Below, one piece after another: positions 40,143 to 53,309 of a DNA stretch of 64,000 nucleotides. Numbering within the stretch: position 1 is the stretch's first letter; every line of letters starts with the position of its first letter. The stretch lies in assembly GCA_902559355.1 (NCBI GenBank), contig CACEHM010000002.1:62001-126000 (forward strand), written 5' to 3'. The notes under the pieces were generated by a model. The model saw nothing but the letters and a program-made list of their open reading frames with translations, was not told where the DNA came from and searched no databases. The translations under genes and the position numbers were made by a program. The stretch is from an uncultured Gammaproteobacteria bacterium (lineage in GTDB: Bacteria; Pseudomonadota; Gammaproteobacteria; GCA-002705445; GCA-002716945).

Positions 40143-40706
40143 TTATGGACTAACCCATAAATCTTCTTTTTTATCATTTAAGAATATATTTGCTCTTCTA
40201 TGTCCCTCTCTTTTAAGAAATAGCCAATCTATTTTGCGCAATTTTATTTCTACCACACAAAAAAAATCGCTTTCTTTATTCTCAATATTCTTTTCAAAGT
40301 TATCATAATTATTGATTGGAGTGCCAGGAAGAGGATTTTGAAAATAACATTCTTTAGAAATATCACCCATTTTCTTCCATGAGCTATCAGATTTTTTATT
40401 TTTATAATTAATATTTGCTATACCGAAGCACCTTATTTGGAGCTTTGACGATTTACTATAGAAAACACAACATACGTCAGGATTAGAATTTAGGTGTTCA
40501 ACTTTTTCTGCGTGAAAGTTTGTATGAAATGTAAGTAGATTATTTGTAGCATCATAGCCTCGTAAAACTACAGTTCTTCCAGAAGGTACTTCTCCGGTTG
40601 TGCAAAGAGTAAAAGTTCTAAAATCAGATTTTCTATTTTTCACACCATCTAGAAGATTTGATGATATGTTTTCTCTTACATTTACTAATGTTTCTATGTC
40701 TTTCAT
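40143..40706 (-). CDS. Pyridoxamine 5'-phosphate oxidase family (FMN-binding) protein
   Basis: PSGRTVVLRGYDATNNLLTFHTNFHAEKVEHLNSNPDVCCVFY, WLFLKREGHRRANIF; shorter than canonical PdxH. Confidence 0.75.
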   Translation of the reverse strand: MKDIETLVNVRENISSNLLDGVKNRKSDFRTFTLCTTGEVPSGRTVVLRGYDATNNLLTFHTNFHAEKVEHLNSNPDVCCVFYSKSSKLQIRCFGIANINYKNKKSDSSWKKMGDISKECYFQNPLPGTPINNYDNFEKNIENKESDFFCVVEIKLRKIDWLFLKREGHRRANIFLNDKKEDLWVSP

Positions 40707-40754
40707 GAAGGTTATCTACCTACAATGCCTGTTAGTATTTGATTACATATAGGA

Positions 40755-40760
40755 TATAAT
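40755..40760 (+). promoter_or_regulatory. Candidate -10 box TATAAT for the nuo operon
   Basis: Perfect TATAAT 5 nt before the nuoA ATG; possible weak -35 TTAGTA (40732-40737), 17-nt spacer. Confidence 0.45.
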
Positions 40761-40765
40761 AAGAT

Positions 40766-41122
40766 ATGTTATTTGAATACCTACCAATTTTAATTTTTTT
40801 ATTCATTGCTTTGATATTTGCATCTGTAATGATGACCGCGGGTTTCTTTTTCGGAGGGAGTAATCCTGATTCTGAAAAAAATTCACCATATGAGTGTGGA
40901 TTTGAACCGTTTGAAGATAGTCGAATGAAATTTGATGTAAGATTCTATCTTGTAGCCATACTATTTATCATATTCGACCTTGAGATTGCTTTTTTGTTTC
41001 CTTGGGCTGTCGTTCTAGATCATATAGGTCATGAAGGATTTTTAGCTATGGCTGTATTTTTATTTATTTTACTAATTGGTTTTATATATGAATGGAAAAA
41101 AGGGGCTTTAGAGTGGGATTAG
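40766..41122 (+). CDS. nuoA: NADH-quinone oxidoreductase subunit A
   Basis: [44 protein letters not shown]. Confidence 0.96.
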   Translation: MLFEYLPILIFLFIALIFASVMMTAGFFFGGSNPDSEKNSPYECGFEPFEDSRMKFDVRFYLVAILFIIFDLEIAFLFPWAVVLDHIGHEGFLAMAVFLFILLIGFIYEWKKGALEWD

Positions 41123-41592
41123 AAAATATAAAAAGAGACGGCTTTGTTTTAGCTGACTCAGATAGTTTATTTGACTGGGCAAGAACAGGTTCGTTATGGC
41201 CTATGACATTCGGTTTGGCATGCTGCTCTATAGAAATGATGCATGCAGGCGCTTCAAGATATGACTTAGACAGATTTGGAATGTTATTTAGACCAAGCCC
41301 TAGACAATCTGATGTTATGATTGTTGCAGGCACACTTGTAAATAAGATGGCTCCAGCTTTAAGAAAAGTTTACGATCAAATGGCTGATCCTAAATGGGTT
41401 ATCTCTATGGGTTCTTGTGCTAACGGAGGTGGATATTATCACTATTCATATTCTGTTGTAAGAGGTTGTGACCGAATCGTTCCGGTGGATGTTTATGTGC
41501 CTGGTTGCCCTCCAACTGCTGAAGCACTGCTATACGGTATCCTTCAATTACAAAATAAAATAAGAAATAAAAATAGAATAAAAATTAAATAA
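41092..41592 (+). CDS. nuoB: NADH-quinone oxidoreductase subunit B
   Basis: [57 protein letters not shown]. Confidence 0.97.
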   Translation: MEKRGFRVGLENIKRDGFVLADSDSLFDWARTGSLWPMTFGLACCSIEMMHAGASRYDLDRFGMLFRPSPRQSDVMIVAGTLVNKMAPALRKVYDQMADPKWVISMGSCANGGGYYHYSYSVVRGCDRIVPVDVYVPGCPPTAEALLYGILQLQNKIRNKNRIKIK

Positions 41593-41595
41593 CTT

Positions 41596-42240
41596 ATGAA
41601 TAAAATTAGGGAATTATTTCAAGAGTTAGTTATTGATTATGTTGAATCTGACATGATTACTCTGACTGTTGATAAATTAAATCTTAGGAAAGTTCTTAAA
41701 ACCCTCAAAGAAACAAAAGATTTACAGTTCAATCAACTAATAGACTTATGCGCTGTTGATTTAATTGAATATGGGCAATCAGAATGGGAAACAAAAGAGA
41801 CAACATCCAAAGGTTACAATAGAGGTATAAATCCTCAGTCACACAGCAGAATTGACTTTGTTACTGAAGATGTTAATCAGGAATATAAATTGTGTGTTGT
41901 TTATCATCTGCTATCTATTAAACATAATATGAGGATACGCGTTAAATGTAATTTATCTAATGAGTCATTAATTGTTCCGTCTGTAACGGATATTTTTGCA
42001 TCTGCTGATTGGTATGAGAGAGAAGCTTATGATTTATTTGGTGTATTATTCGAAGGCCATCAAGATTTAAGAAGGATACTTACTGACTATGGCTTTATAG
42101 GACATCCCTTCAGAAAGAAATTTCCTCTAATAGGTAATACTCAGGTTACTTATGACCCTGAGCAAAAAAAAGTAGTAAATGTCCCTGTTGATATATCACC
42201 AAGAACGCTAGTTCCAAAAGTTATAAGGAAGAGAAAATGA
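41596..42240 (+). CDS. nuoC: NADH-quinone oxidoreductase subunit C
   Basis: [43 protein letters not shown]. Confidence 0.96.
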   Translation: MNKIRELFQELVIDYVESDMITLTVDKLNLRKVLKTLKETKDLQFNQLIDLCAVDLIEYGQSEWETKETTSKGYNRGINPQSHSRIDFVTEDVNQEYKLCVVYHLLSIKHNMRIRVKCNLSNESLIVPSVTDIFASADWYEREAYDLFGVLFEGHQDLRRILTDYGFIGHPFRKKFPLIGNTQVTYDPEQKKVVNVPVDISPRTLVPKVIRKRK

Positions 42241-43490
42241 GCGATTATAAAAATTTTACAATGAATTTTGGACCGCAACATCCAGCGGCCCATGGAGTGC
42301 TGAGATTAATCTTAGAAATGGATGGCGAAGTTATTCGTAGTGCTGATCCTCACATAGGACTTTTACACAGAGCAACAGAAAAATTGGCAGAGTCTAAACC
42401 TTACAATCAAAATATTGGCTACATGGACAGATTGGATTATGTCTCTATGATGTGTAATGAACATGCATATGTTCTAGCAATTGAAAAGTTATTAAAATTA
42501 GAAGTTCCAGTAAGAGCTCAATATATTCGTGTAATGTTTGATGAAATCACAAGAATTTTAAATCACCTTTTATGGCTTGGTGCCCATGCATTAGACATTG
42601 GAGCAATGTCGGTATTTTTATATGCATTCAGAGAAAGAGAGGATTTAATGGATTGTTATGAAGCCGTATCAGGAACAAGAATGCATGCTACATATTATAG
42701 ACCTGGTGGAGTAGCAAAAGACTTACCTAATGTTATGCCTAAGTTTATGCTAAACAAAAATCAAAATTTAGAGCAAATAGAAACACTTAATTATAATAGG
42801 GAAGGCACCTTATTAGATTTTATAGATAGTTTTGTAGATAGATTTCCTAAAAATGTCGATGAATATGAAAATTTATTAACAGAGAATAGGATTTGGAAAC
42901 AAAGAACTGTTGGTATTGGTGTGGTATCACCCGAGCGTGCTATTGATTTAGGGTTTACTGGCCCTATGTTAAGAGGGTCTGGTGTAAGCTGGGACCTTAG
43001 AAAAAAAGAGCCTTATGAAGTATACAAAAATCTTAAGTTCGACATTCCAATAGGAACAGAAGGAGATTCGTATGACCGCTATCTAGTAAGAATACAAGAA
43101 ATGAGAGAGTCGGCAAAGATTATCCAGCAGTGCTGTGAATGGCTAAAAAAAGATGATGGGCAACATATCTCGTCTAACTCAAAAATAGCACCACCTGATC
43201 GAGATGATATGAAAGATAATATGGAGTCTCTAATACATCATTTTAAATTATTCAGTGAAGGTTACTGTGTACCAGAAGGTGAGGTATATGCTGCAGTGGA
43301 AGCACCGAAAGGAGAATTTGGAGTATATATGATTTCAGACGGCGCAAATAAACCATACAGATTAAAAATTAGAGCACCAGGGTTCCCTCATCTTGCGGCA
43401 CTTAATGAGATGTCTAAAGGCCATATGTTATCAGATGTTGTAGCAATAATTGGTACTCAAGATATAGTTTTTGGTGAGATTGATAGATGA
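42237..43490 (+). CDS. nuoD: NADH-quinone oxidoreductase subunit D
   Basis: [63 protein letters not shown]. Confidence 0.97.
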   Translation: MSDYKNFTMNFGPQHPAAHGVLRLILEMDGEVIRSADPHIGLLHRATEKLAESKPYNQNIGYMDRLDYVSMMCNEHAYVLAIEKLLKLEVPVRAQYIRVMFDEITRILNHLLWLGAHALDIGAMSVFLYAFREREDLMDCYEAVSGTRMHATYYRPGGVAKDLPNVMPKFMLNKNQNLEQIETLNYNREGTLLDFIDSFVDRFPKNVDEYENLLTENRIWKQRTVGIGVVSPERAIDLGFTGPMLRGSGVSWDLRKKEPYEVYKNLKFDIPIGTEGDSYDRYLVRIQEMRESAKIIQQCCEWLKKDDGQHISSNSKIAPPDRDDMKDNMESLIHHFKLFSEGYCVPEGEVYAAVEAPKGEFGVYMISDGANKPYRLKIRAPGFPHLAALNEMSKGHMLSDVVAIIGTQDIVFGEIDR

Positions 43491-43987
43491 CGGATTCTAA
43501 ACATATATTTTCAGAAAATATGAGTAAAGAGATTGACTTAATCAGAAGTAAATTTCCAAAGGATAAAAGTAAGTCAGCAATAATAGAATCATTATTAATC
43601 ATTCAGCATGATAATAATGGTTTCCTCAACGATGAACTAATCACCTCGCTCGCAAATTACTTAAGCATACAGAAAATTGATGTTTATGAAGTAGCAACTT
43701 TTTATTCTATGTTTAACTTAAAACCTATAGGCAAAAATATAATATCTGTATGTACAAACATTTCATGCATGTTAAGAAATTCTGATGGTATTGTTAGTCA
43801 TATTGAAAAGAGATTAAAAATTAAAATTGGCGAGTCCACTAAAGATAATAAATTTTACCTTAAAGATGAAATGGAATGTCTTGCTGCTTGTAACGGCGCT
43901 CCGATGATGCAAGTAAATCATATCAATTATGAGAATCTTACAACTGAAAAAGTTGATAAAATATTAGATGAGATTGCTAATGACTAA
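43487..43987 (+). CDS. nuoE: NADH-quinone oxidoreductase subunit E
   Basis: [20 protein letters not shown](x4)C and [12 protein letters not shown] 2Fe-2S ligands. Confidence 0.95.
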   Translation: MTDSKHIFSENMSKEIDLIRSKFPKDKSKSAIIESLLIIQHDNNGFLNDELITSLANYLSIQKIDVYEVATFYSMFNLKPIGKNIISVCTNISCMLRNSDGIVSHIEKRLKIKIGESTKDNKFYLKDEMECLAACNGAPMMQVNHINYENLTTEKVDKILDEIAND

Positions 43988-45245
43988 CTTATGCACATCA
44001 ACTTTTTCTCTTAAGAATCCTTCAAGTATTGAGACTTATCTGTCCCAAGATGGTTATAGCTCCTGGAAAAAGATAATTTCTGGAGAGATACCTAAATCTG
44101 AAGTTATAACAATTATAAAAGAGTCTGGGCTTAGAGGCAAAGGAGGAGCAGGATTCTCTACGGGACTGAAATGGTCATTTATTAATTCAAGTGATCAACA
44201 AAAGTACCTTGTTTGTAACTCCGATGAAAGTGAGCCAGGTACATGTAAAGACCGGGATATACTCAGATACAATCCTCATGCTGTCATAGAAGGAATGTTA
44301 ATTGCTTCTTATGCTATTGGGGCATCTGTTGGCTATAATTATTTGCGTGGAGAATTTATCGGTGATCAATGGGTTGTATTTAACAAAGCCGTCAAAGAAG
44401 CTTATGAATATAATTTTATAGGTAAAAATATTTTGAAATCTAATTTATGTATTGAGATAGTCCCACTAATTGGTGCAGGAGCTTATATTGTTGGTGAAGA
44501 AACTGCAATGTTAGAATCTATTGAAGGCAAAAGAGGAATGCCAAGGATAAAACCGCCTTTTCCTGCTGTACAAGGACTGTATGGTAAACCTACAATCATT
44601 AATAACACTGAAACACTAGCCACTGTTCCATATATTATAAAAAATGGTTCGGAATGGTATAAAAATCTTGGAGTAAATGATTCTGATGGAGTAAAAATGT
44701 TTTGCATGAGCGGACATCTAAATAAACCATCTGTAATTGAGGCACCACTAGGCGTACTATTTTCTAAATTATTAGATGAATGTAAGGGTGTACTGGATGA
44801 CAAAAAACTAAAAGCAGTTATACCTGGAGGGTCATCAGTTCCAGTAGTAAAAGGTGAAGATATCATGGAAACACCAATGGATTATGAGTCCCTAATGAAG
44901 ATAGGGACTATGCTAGGTTCTGGAGGAATTATTGTAATGGACGAATCTACGTGTATGGTCTCCGTCCTTGAAAGAATTTCAAGATTTTATTATGCAGAAT
45001 CATGTGGGCAGTGTACTCCATGTAGAGAAGGAACTGGATGGTTATACAAGACATTAGTTAAAATTAGATCAGGTAATGGCGATCAATCAGATCTAGATTT
45101 ATTAAATAAAGTTGCAACTCAGATAGAGGGACATTGTATTTGTGCATTAGGAGATGCAGCGGCCATGCCTGTAATAAGTTTTCTTAAACACTTTTGGACT
45201 GAATTTGAGTATTATGTCGATAAGAAGCAATCAATGGTTATATAG
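43980..45245 (+). CDS. nuoF: NADH-quinone oxidoreductase subunit F
   Basis: GLRGKGGAGFSTGLKW, NSDESEPGTCKDR, ESCGQCTPCREGT; start trimmed from ORF 43968. Confidence 0.96.
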   Translation: MTNLCTSTFSLKNPSSIETYLSQDGYSSWKKIISGEIPKSEVITIIKESGLRGKGGAGFSTGLKWSFINSSDQQKYLVCNSDESEPGTCKDRDILRYNPHAVIEGMLIASYAIGASVGYNYLRGEFIGDQWVVFNKAVKEAYEYNFIGKNILKSNLCIEIVPLIGAGAYIVGEETAMLESIEGKRGMPRIKPPFPAVQGLYGKPTIINNTETLATVPYIIKNGSEWYKNLGVNDSDGVKMFCMSGHLNKPSVIEAPLGVLFSKLLDECKGVLDDKKLKAVIPGGSSVPVVKGEDIMETPMDYESLMKIGTMLGSGGIIVMDESTCMVSVLERISRFYYAESCGQCTPCREGTGWLYKTLVKIRSGNGDQSDLDLLNKVATQIEGHCICALGDAAAMPVISFLKHFWTEFEYYVDKKQSMVI

Positions 45246-47486
45246 ATGGATATTTATATTAATAACAATAAATATCAAGCATTAGATGATGAAACTATCA
45301 TACAAGTTGCTGACCGTCATGATATTCATATTCCAAGATTTTGCTATCATAAAAGATTAAGTATTGTAGCAAGTTGTAGAATGTGTCTTGTTGAAGTTGA
45401 GGGTGCTAAATATCCTCAACCTGCATGCTCTACAATTGTAAGAGATGGTATGAAAGTTAACACTGTGGGCTCAGTTACAGAAGATGCTCAAAAAAGTACT
45501 ATGGAGTTCTTGTTAATTAATCATCCACTAGATTGTCCTGTTTGTGATCAAGCTGGCGAATGTGAACTTCAAGATATCTCCTTAGATCATGGAGATTATA
45601 AATCAAATTATAAAGAGATAAAACGTACTGTAATAGATAAAGATATTGGCAATCTTGTTACAACTGAAATGACCCGGTGTATTCATTGTAGTCGATGTGT
45701 ACGTTTTGGAGAGGAAGTTGCAGGCATAAAGGAACTTGGTATGACAGGTAGAGGCGAGGAGACGAAGATTGAAACATTTGTAAATCAAAGTCTGACTTCT
45801 GAACTATCTGGAAATGTTATTGACCTTTGCCCTGTAGGAGCATTAAATAACAACCTGTATAAGTACAGTGCTAGAACATGGGACTTGAAGCAAATTAGTT
45901 CTATTTCTTCAAATGATTGTTTAGGTTCAAATATTTATTATCATACATATAAAAATGAAATTAAAAGAACTGTTCCAAAAGAAAATGAACAAATAAATTT
46001 ATCATGGTTAGCTGATAGCGACCGATTCGGGCATGAAGGAATTGAATCTGAAGAAAGAATACTTTCCCCATTTGTCAGAAGTGAGAATAAGCTTATTCAA
46101 TCTGATTTGGAAACACTTAATCAAGCTGTATCTCAAAAAATGCAAGAGTATACATCAAGCACAACAGCTGTGATGTCAGCACAATCATCATGCGAAGAGA
46201 TGTACTTATTTCAAAAAATTCTTAGAGAAAGTGGTATTCCTAACATTGATCATAGAAGTAAAGAGTGTGATTTTGGATATCAAGATTACTATCCTATTAT
46301 CCCATCATTCGATATAAAACTTAGTGAAATCGAATTTATGGAAAATATAATTCTTGTAAATGTTAACATTAGCAAAGAATTCCCCATACTATCCGTATAT
46401 TTAAGAAATGCAGTCAAACAAAACTCTACTAATATTATCTCTTTGTCAGCTTATGAATACTTGGAGAATTTTGATATCTCTCATTCAGAAACGTTAAGCC
46501 CAAAAGAGCTCGAAAAATATTTTACTACCACTTCAAATAATATTTTGTCAAATATTAACAAAGATAAAAAAAATCTAATAATCATGGGTCCATCAACAAC
46601 TTATTTGAAGAATTATACTAATATTACTAATAATATTAGTAGATATGCAAAATCAATAAATTCTAAATTATCTCTTTTAGGGGATCAATGTAATACATCA
46701 GGTGCTTGGGCAATGGGCGTTGTTCCTCATAGATTGCCGGGAGGTATTGAAATAGCAGAATTTAAGAACACAGCTTACCTTTCATCGTATCCTAAGAATG
46801 ACTTATTAATCATTTATAATCTTGAGCCTGAATATGATTTCTCTAATGACACAGAAATTATAGATAGATTAAAAAATTCTAAATTCAATGTATTCTTTTC
46901 TTCTTATATGACAGATTCTATTAATAAGTATGCAGATGTTGTTTATCCGCTAGCTGTTCAACAAGAATCTCATGGCTCTTACATAAATACAAACAAACAA
47001 CTTCAAGTATTTAATCAAGTTATATCTCCAAGAGGACAATCCAAGAATGGATTAGAGATACTATTAGGACTTTCAAAAAGACTTGGAATTAACATTGATG
47101 ATGAGCAAATCTCTAAAGATATAAATGAAATTTTATCTAAAATGAATATTAAAAGTAATTACATTCTTATTGATACTATAGAGATGACAAACGAAAAGAA
47201 TACCCTAGAAAAAATAATTATCAGAAGCTCAAACTCAAATAACCCAACATTGAGAAGATGTAAATCTTTACTAACCACACATGATAATGATGATTTCATG
47301 AGCATCCCCAATAGTATGAAAATCAATAGTGAGTCAAAAATTACAATTAATGAATCAGAAAATAGTTTTAAAATTAAAGCAAATATTAAAGTTCATGATA
47401 AACCTGATAATACTATTTTGGTAAAAATGAATGGAAGATATGCACAGAAAATTGGTTCTTACAATACTAGTGTAGACCTATCATAA
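45246..47486 (+). CDS. nuoG: NADH-quinone oxidoreductase subunit G
   Basis: N-terminal 2Fe-2S domain, [29 protein letters not shown]. Confidence 0.95.
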   Translation: MDIYINNNKYQALDDETIIQVADRHDIHIPRFCYHKRLSIVASCRMCLVEVEGAKYPQPACSTIVRDGMKVNTVGSVTEDAQKSTMEFLLINHPLDCPVCDQAGECELQDISLDHGDYKSNYKEIKRTVIDKDIGNLVTTEMTRCIHCSRCVRFGEEVAGIKELGMTGRGEETKIETFVNQSLTSELSGNVIDLCPVGALNNNLYKYSARTWDLKQISSISSNDCLGSNIYYHTYKNEIKRTVPKENEQINLSWLADSDRFGHEGIESEERILSPFVRSENKLIQSDLETLNQAVSQKMQEYTSSTTAVMSAQSSCEEMYLFQKILRESGIPNIDHRSKECDFGYQDYYPIIPSFDIKLSEIEFMENIILVNVNISKEFPILSVYLRNAVKQNSTNIISLSAYEYLENFDISHSETLSPKELEKYFTTTSNNILSNINKDKKNLIIMGPSTTYLKNYTNITNNISRYAKSINSKLSLLGDQCNTSGAWAMGVVPHRLPGGIEIAEFKNTAYLSSYPKNDLLIIYNLEPEYDFSNDTEIIDRLKNSKFNVFFSSYMTDSINKYADVVYPLAVQQESHGSYINTNKQLQVFNQVISPRGQSKNGLEILLGLSKRLGINIDDEQISKDINEILSKMNIKSNYILIDTIEMTNEKNTLEKIIIRSSNSNNPTLRRCKSLLTTHDNDDFMSIPNSMKINSESKITINESENSFKIKANIKVHDKPDNTILVKMNGRYAQKIGSYNTSVDLS

Positions 47487-48499
47487 TGGAAGCAATATTT
47501 TATATCATAAAGACCTTGATATCTATTTTAGTGGTCATTGTACCTTTATTTTTAATAGTTGCATATGTTACTTACTCGGAAAGAAAAATAATTGGATTCA
47601 TGCAATCAAGAATGGGTCCAATGAGAGTGGGCCCCTCTGGTCTACTGCAACCTATCGCAGATGTTCTCAAGCTAGTATCAAAAGAAATAATAATTCCTAC
47701 TAATGCTAACAAAGGCATTTTCCTAACTGCTCCTATGCTTATGCTTATTCCATCTTTATTAGTCTGGTCTGTAATTCCGCTTTCAGAATACTTTATTATT
47801 TCTAATATTAATGCTGGGTTATTATTCATTTTAGCACTAACATCATTAAGTGTTTACGGTGTGATATTAGCTGGATGGGCTTCTAACTCCAAATATGCGT
47901 TCCTAGGTTCTATGAGATCAGCAGCACAAATAATCGCCTATGAGATTGCAATGGGTTTTGCCTTAGTTGGAGTGTTGATGCTTTCTGGAAGTCTAAACTT
48001 GCAAAACATTATTTACGCTCAATCTGGAAGCCTATTTAATTGGTATTGGCTGCCTTTATTCCCATTATTCTTAATATACTTTATTGCTGGAGTTGCAGAA
48101 ACTAATAGAGCACCATTTGATGTATCTGAAGGTGAGTCTGAGATTGTTGCTGGTTTTCATGTGGAATACTCAGGGATGGCATTTGCTATGTTCTTTTTAG
48201 CCGAATACATGAACTTAATATTAATAAGCATATTATGCAGCATTATGTTTTTTGGAGGGTGGTTATCGCCATTTCAGGGAACTGTAATAGATTCATATTT
48301 ATCTTTTATTCCTGGATTCATTTGGCTTTCTATTAAAACGCTTATATTTATTTTCGTATTTCTCTGGCTCAGAGCTACTCTTCCAAGATACAGGTATGAT
48401 CAAATCATGAGACTGGGATGGAAAGTATTTCTCCCAATTACTTTTTTTTGGCTTACCATTATTGGTATTTTAATATATCTTGATTACTTACCACTATAA
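47486..48499 (+). CDS. nuoH: NADH-quinone oxidoreductase subunit H
   Basis: [60 protein letters not shown]. Confidence 0.97.
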   Translation: MEAIFYIIKTLISILVVIVPLFLIVAYVTYSERKIIGFMQSRMGPMRVGPSGLLQPIADVLKLVSKEIIIPTNANKGIFLTAPMLMLIPSLLVWSVIPLSEYFIISNINAGLLFILALTSLSVYGVILAGWASNSKYAFLGSMRSAAQIIAYEIAMGFALVGVLMLSGSLNLQNIIYAQSGSLFNWYWLPLFPLFLIYFIAGVAETNRAPFDVSEGESEIVAGFHVEYSGMAFAMFFLAEYMNLILISILCSIMFFGGWLSPFQGTVIDSYLSFIPGFIWLSIKTLIFIFVFLWLRATLPRYRYDQIMRLGWKVFLPITFFWLTIIGILIYLDYLPL

Positions 48500-48501
48500 T
48501 T

Positions 48502-48987
48502 ATGAACAGTATAATCAAATTCATTAAAAGTTTATTTTTCCTTGAGATTTTTAAAGGACTAAGTATTACAGGTAAAAAACTTTATAAGAAACCTATCACT
48601 ATTCAGTATCCTGAAGAAAAAACACCACAATCAACTAGATTTCGTGGTCTCCATGCACTAAGAAAATATCCAAATGGAGAAGAGAGATGTATTGGTTGTA
48701 AACTTTGTGAAGCTGTTTGTCCTGCACTTGCGATAACAATTGATACAGAAGAGAGGGCTGATGATAAAACAAGAAGAACAACTAAGTACGATATAGATCT
48801 CTTTAAATGTATATACTGCGGTTTCTGTGAAGAGGCATGCCCTGTTGATGCAATTATTGAGACAAGCATTTTTGAGTACCATTTTGAAAATAGAAACGAT
48901 GGAATTATGAATAAAATAGATCTTTTAAAAATTGGTGACTTATATGAACAACAAGAGTTAAAAGACAGAAGTGCAAATGACTTATGA
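48502..48987 (+). CDS. nuoI: NADH-quinone oxidoreductase subunit I
   Basis: Two 4Fe-4S motifs [12 protein letters not shown] and [16 protein letters not shown]. Confidence 0.97.
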   Translation: MNSIIKFIKSLFFLEIFKGLSITGKKLYKKPITIQYPEEKTPQSTRFRGLHALRKYPNGEERCIGCKLCEAVCPALAITIDTEERADDKTRRTTKYDIDLFKCIYCGFCEEACPVDAIIETSIFEYHFENRNDGIMNKIDLLKIGDLYEQQELKDRSANDL

Positions 48988-49580
48988 ATATTGAATTAGT
49001 AACTTTTTTTATATTTAGCACATTACTTATATTTACTTGTTTTAAAGTTATAACATCATCAAATCCTGTTCTATCAGCGATTAATTTAGTCTTTTCATTT
49101 TTTTTATCTGCAGTTCTATGGTTGCTTCTTGGAGCTGAATTCTTATCAATCATTCTAATTCTCGTATATGTAGGTGCTGTAATGGTCCTTTTCCTTTTTG
49201 TAGTAATGATGCTAGATATAAATATTGCAAAAAAAACAGCAGCATATATAAAATATCTTCCTTTAGGGATAGCAGTTTTTATAGCCTTCAACATACTCAT
49301 AATTTATTTTTTCATTAACACATTTGAGAATATTGACTACAATGCAGTTAAAAATATAGAAATTATAAGTGATAGCAATACTCAAAACTTGGGTTATCTT
49401 TTATTTACAAAATATATTATTGAGTTTGAGATTGCTGGACTAATACTATTACTCGGAATCATCTCAGCGATTGTACTTACTTATAGGAAAAATCCGAAAA
49501 ATAAATATCAGAATCCTACTAAACAGATTTCAGCTTCCAAAAAAGATAGACTAAAGATAATAACGGATCTCAAAGAATAA
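48984..49580 (+). CDS. nuoJ: NADH-quinone oxidoreductase subunit J
   Basis: [51 protein letters not shown]. Confidence 0.95.
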   Translation: MNIELVTFFIFSTLLIFTCFKVITSSNPVLSAINLVFSFFLSAVLWLLLGAEFLSIILILVYVGAVMVLFLFVVMMLDINIAKKTAAYIKYLPLGIAVFIAFNILIIYFFINTFENIDYNAVKNIEIISDSNTQNLGYLLFTKYIIEFEIAGLILLLGIISAIVLTYRKNPKNKYQNPTKQISASKKDRLKIITDLKE

Positions 49581-49581
49581 T

Positions 49582-49887
49582 ATGATTCCAATAAGTTATT
49601 ATTTGATATTAAGTACAATTATATTCACTATATCAATAGCTGGTATATTTCTTAACAGAAAAAATATTCTTGTTTTATTAATGTCCCTAGAATTAATGTT
49701 TTTATCAGTTAATTTTAATCTAATTACATTAGGCAATTACCTGGGGGATCTTACTGGACAAGTTTTTGTATTTTTTGTATTGACTGTCGTTGCAGCTGAG
49801 TCTGCAATTGGTCTAGCTTTATTGATTGTATTATTTAGGAGTAAAAAATCTATTGATGTAGATGATTTGTCGGAGCTAAAAGGTTGA
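49582..49887 (+). CDS. nuoK: NADH-quinone oxidoreductase subunit K
   Basis: 101 aa, [35 protein letters not shown]. Confidence 0.96.
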   Translation: MIPISYYLILSTIIFTISIAGIFLNRKNILVLLMSLELMFLSVNFNLITLGNYLGDLTGQVFVFFVLTVVAAESAIGLALLIVLFRSKKSIDVDDLSELKG

Positions 49888-51806
49888 TAAATATTGCTTT
49901 GTTACTTTTACTTACTCCACTCATAGGGACTCTAATCCTTTTGTACTTGCAAAACTCATCAAAAAAACTAACTATTATTATTTCAAATTTATCTATATTA
50001 TTTTCTTTCTTGCTTTCTGTGTACTTACTAATTCTTTATATATCATCCAATGCTTCTACTTTATCTAAAGATGTATTAGTCTTCGCTGATGTAAAGATAT
50101 ATTCCTTAGCATTTGGACTTTATATTGATTCATTGTCCCTAGTAATGTGTACTGTAGTCACCTCAGTCTCCTTTCTTGTTCACTATTATTCTATTTCTTA
50201 TATGAAAGATGAAAAATCATTTAATAGATTTTTTATCTACACAAACTTTTTTACATTCTCAATGCTTCTAATAGTTTTATCAAATAACTTTTTTCAACTA
50301 TTTATAGGATGGGAGCTTGTAGGGTTATCTTCTTATCTATTAATTGGTTTTTGGACTAAGAAAGATTCAGCCATTAAAGCAAACTACAAAGCATTTCTGG
50401 TTAATAGAGTGGGTGATATAGGATTAATCCTAGGGTTATGTTTGATATTTATTTCATATAATACAACTAACTATAATGAAGTATTTCAACTAAAAGATAC
50501 TATAAATAATACAAACATAAACATTTTTGGATATACATTTAATACTCTAAGTTTTATTTGCTTTTTGCTATTTATAGGCGCAATGGCTAAATCTGCACAA
50601 GTGCCGCTTCATTTTTGGCTTCCAGATTCTATGGAGGGCCCAACGCCAATATCTGCCCTTATTCATGCTGCTACTATGGTAACCGCAGGTATTTATATGG
50701 TCGCAAGGCTATCACCTCTTTATGTTTTAGCAGAAGATGTTTCATTGTTTATATTGTACGTTGGTTCGATTACTGCATTTTTCCTTGGAATAGTTGCATT
50801 AGTGCAAAATGATATTAAAAGAATTATTGCATATTCAACTATCTCACAGTTAGGCTATATGACTGCTGCACTAGGTGCATCATTATATTCATTAGCTATT
50901 TTTCATTTAATCACTCATGCTTTCTTCAAAGCACTATTATTTCTGTGCGCTGGTTCAATAATTATAAAATGTCATCATGAGCAAGATATCAGGAAAATTG
51001 GAGGTTTGAGAAGGTTTATGCCTATTACGTATATGGCATTTTTATATGCCTCACTATCTTTAATTGGATTTCCTCTCACATCAGGTTTTTATTCCAAAGA
51101 GACAATTATTGATGCGGTGGGATATTATGGTCACACAATTCCATATATAATGCTTTTATTATCGATATTTACCACCACACTATATACAGCAAAAATATTC
51201 TCTAAGGTCTTTTTTGGTGAATGTACTTTACATTTAGATAATGAATTAAAAAATAAAGAAAATGATAGTGAAATGTTAATGCCGCTTGTGGTATTAACCA
51301 TACCTTCAGTATTTTTAGGTATATTTATTTATGACTCTTTAATGTTGGGGACATTATTTGGAACTTCGTTAGCAGCACAAGAACTTGTGGAATCATTCTA
51401 TAATGATTATGTTATTAATTCTCTAAATTTTTTTCTACACTCTTTTTTGACTATTAATTTTTTAATATTATTATCAGCTATAATCTTCGGATATTTTTAT
51501 TACTATAAAAAATCTTTTGTGATAAAGACACCTTCTTTTATCAAAAATATCTTAACAGAAGAATATGGTTTTAACATTTTTTCATCTAAATATATTCCTG
51601 AACTTCAAAACTTTATAACTAAATATTTATGGAGACGTGTTGATATATCAGCTATTGATAATGGATTTGTTAATAATACATCATATTTGCTTAATAAAAT
51701 TTCATATAAGGTTCGCAAAGTACATACAGGTTTCATATATCATTACTCACTAACCATAATTTCTGCTTTAATATTATTACTATTAATCATTGGGTATAAG
51801 AACTAA
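49884..51806 (+). CDS. nuoL: NADH-quinone oxidoreductase subunit L
   Basis: [58 protein letters not shown] start. Confidence 0.97.
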   Translation: MINIALLLLLTPLIGTLILLYLQNSSKKLTIIISNLSILFSFLLSVYLLILYISSNASTLSKDVLVFADVKIYSLAFGLYIDSLSLVMCTVVTSVSFLVHYYSISYMKDEKSFNRFFIYTNFFTFSMLLIVLSNNFFQLFIGWELVGLSSYLLIGFWTKKDSAIKANYKAFLVNRVGDIGLILGLCLIFISYNTTNYNEVFQLKDTINNTNINIFGYTFNTLSFICFLLFIGAMAKSAQVPLHFWLPDSMEGPTPISALIHAATMVTAGIYMVARLSPLYVLAEDVSLFILYVGSITAFFLGIVALVQNDIKRIIAYSTISQLGYMTAALGASLYSLAIFHLITHAFFKALLFLCAGSIIIKCHHEQDIRKIGGLRRFMPITYMAFLYASLSLIGFPLTSGFYSKETIIDAVGYYGHTIPYIMLLLSIFTTTLYTAKIFSKVFFGECTLHLDNELKNKENDSEMLMPLVVLTIPSVFLGIFIYDSLMLGTLFGTSLAAQELVESFYNDYVINSLNFFLHSFLTINFLILLSAIIFGYFYYYKKSFVIKTPSFIKNILTEEYGFNIFSSKYIPELQNFITKYLWRRVDISAIDNGFVNNTSYLLNKISYKVRKVHTGFIYHYSLTIISALILLLLIIGYKN

Positions 51807-53309
51807 ATGTTTGATTATCCTATTCTTAGCTTGTTAATATGGATACCTATACTTATAGGACTATTGCTAATTTTATCAAAAAATATTAGTGACAATATAT
51901 CTCAACTCATAACATTGCTAACATCGTTTTTAATACTGGTTGTTTCATTAAATTTAACTCAAGCTTATGATCATACAACAAGTCAACTTCAATTTATTGA
52001 GCGTATCGAATGGATATCTGGCCTTAATATATTTTATTATCTTGCAGTTGATGGGATATCTGTTTCACTTATATTACTAACAGCTTTTATAAACTTTTTA
52101 ATTGCGATTTATGCGTCCTCAGAAAACTATGTGAAAAAGTCTTCTTTTTTAGGTTACTTTTTAATTTTAGAAGGGCTTCTAATAGGAACCTTTTCAGCAT
52201 TTGATAGCATTCTTTTTTATATATTTTTTGAAAGTTTATTAATTCCATTATTTCTAATTATAGGTATATGGGGTGGAGCTAACAGAAAATATGCTACTTT
52301 GAAATTCTTTCTTTATACATTATTTGGTTCTGTTTTAATGTTAATTTCTATAATTTATTTAGCAAAAATATCTGGATCATTTGCAATTCAGGATTTTTAT
52401 TCTGTTAATCTGTCATTTCAAGAAGAGATATTGATACTCTTAGCATTTCTAATAGGATTTGGAATTAAAATACCAATGTGGCCTGTTCATACATGGCTGC
52501 CAGATGCACATGTAGAAGCCCCAACAAGTGGATCAGTTATTTTGGCTTCAGTTCTTCTTAAAGTTGGTGGATATGGAATGATTAGATTTATGTTGCCTGT
52601 AACAACAGACGCTGGAATTTATTTAAGTGAGTATATGATTTATTTATCTCTAATAGCTATCATCTATATTAGTTTTGTAGCTTATGCTCAAGAAGACATG
52701 AAAAAACTAATTGCATATTCTTCTGTAGCGCATATGGGTTTTGTTACACTAGGTATCTTCCTGGTTTTTAATCTACTTGACAGTAATACATCTGCTGCAA
52801 TAATTGGCCTAGAGGGTGCTATGGTTCAGATGATATCTCATGGATTAATATCTGCGGCATTATTTTTTTGTATAGGAATAATATACAAGCATTCCAAATC
52901 GAGACTTCTTAAAGATAATTATGGCGTTTCTAAATTCATGCCAATTTTCTCTTTTATGATGATTTTTTTTCTTATGGCAAACTCTGGCTTACCAGGGACT
53001 TCGGGTTTTGTTGGGGAATTTCTTGTAATTACTTCATCTTTAGGCTCAAGCTTTTTATTCGGTTTTCTTGCAGCGACATCACTACTTCTATCAGCATCAT
53101 ATTCACTTAAAATGGGTAAAACTGTTTTATTTGGAGATAACCTTAAAAACACACAAGGATATATAGAATGTAGTTTTAATGAGAAAATTGTTCTAACAAT
53201 TCTAATTATATTCATTTTATATCTTGGTATTATCCCAGATTACTTATTTAAAATTATTGACCAATCTGTTATTGGAATTATTGAGTCGTTATCAGCAGGT
53301 AAAATATAA
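51807..53309 (+). CDS. nuoM: NADH-quinone oxidoreductase subunit M
   Basis: KIPMWPVHTWLPDAHVEAPTSGSVILASVLLKVGGYG, KKLIAYSSVAHMGFV. Confidence 0.97.
   Translation: MFDYPILSLLIWIPILIGLLLILSKNISDNISQLITLLTSFLILVVSLNLTQAYDHTTSQLQFIERIEWISGLNIFYYLAVDGISVSLILLTAFINFLIAIYASSENYVKKSSFLGYFLILEGLLIGTFSAFDSILFYIFFESLLIPLFLIIGIWGGANRKYATLKFFLYTLFGSVLMLISIIYLAKISGSFAIQDFYSVNLSFQEEILILLAFLIGFGIKIPMWPVHTWLPDAHVEAPTSGSVILASVLLKVGGYGMIRFMLPVTTDAGIYLSEYMIYLSLIAIIYISFVAYAQEDMKKLIAYSSVAHMGFVTLGIFLVFNLLDSNTSAAIIGLEGAMVQMISHGLISAALFFCIGIIYKHSKSRLLKDNYGVSKFMPIFSFMMIFFLMANSGLPGTSGFVGEFLVITSSLGSSFLFGFLAATSLLLSASYSLKMGKTVLFGDNLKNTQGYIECSFNEKIVLTILIIFILYLGIIPDYLFKIIDQSVIGIIESLSAGKI

Noticed and set aside
40114-40308. 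64-aa plus-strand ORF starting inside tRNA-Leu
   Set aside because: Starts inside the tRNA and runs antisense to the PNPOx gene.
48603-49300. Several minus-strand ORFs over nuoI and nuoJ
   Set aside because: Antisense to conserved complex I genes; no supporting signals.
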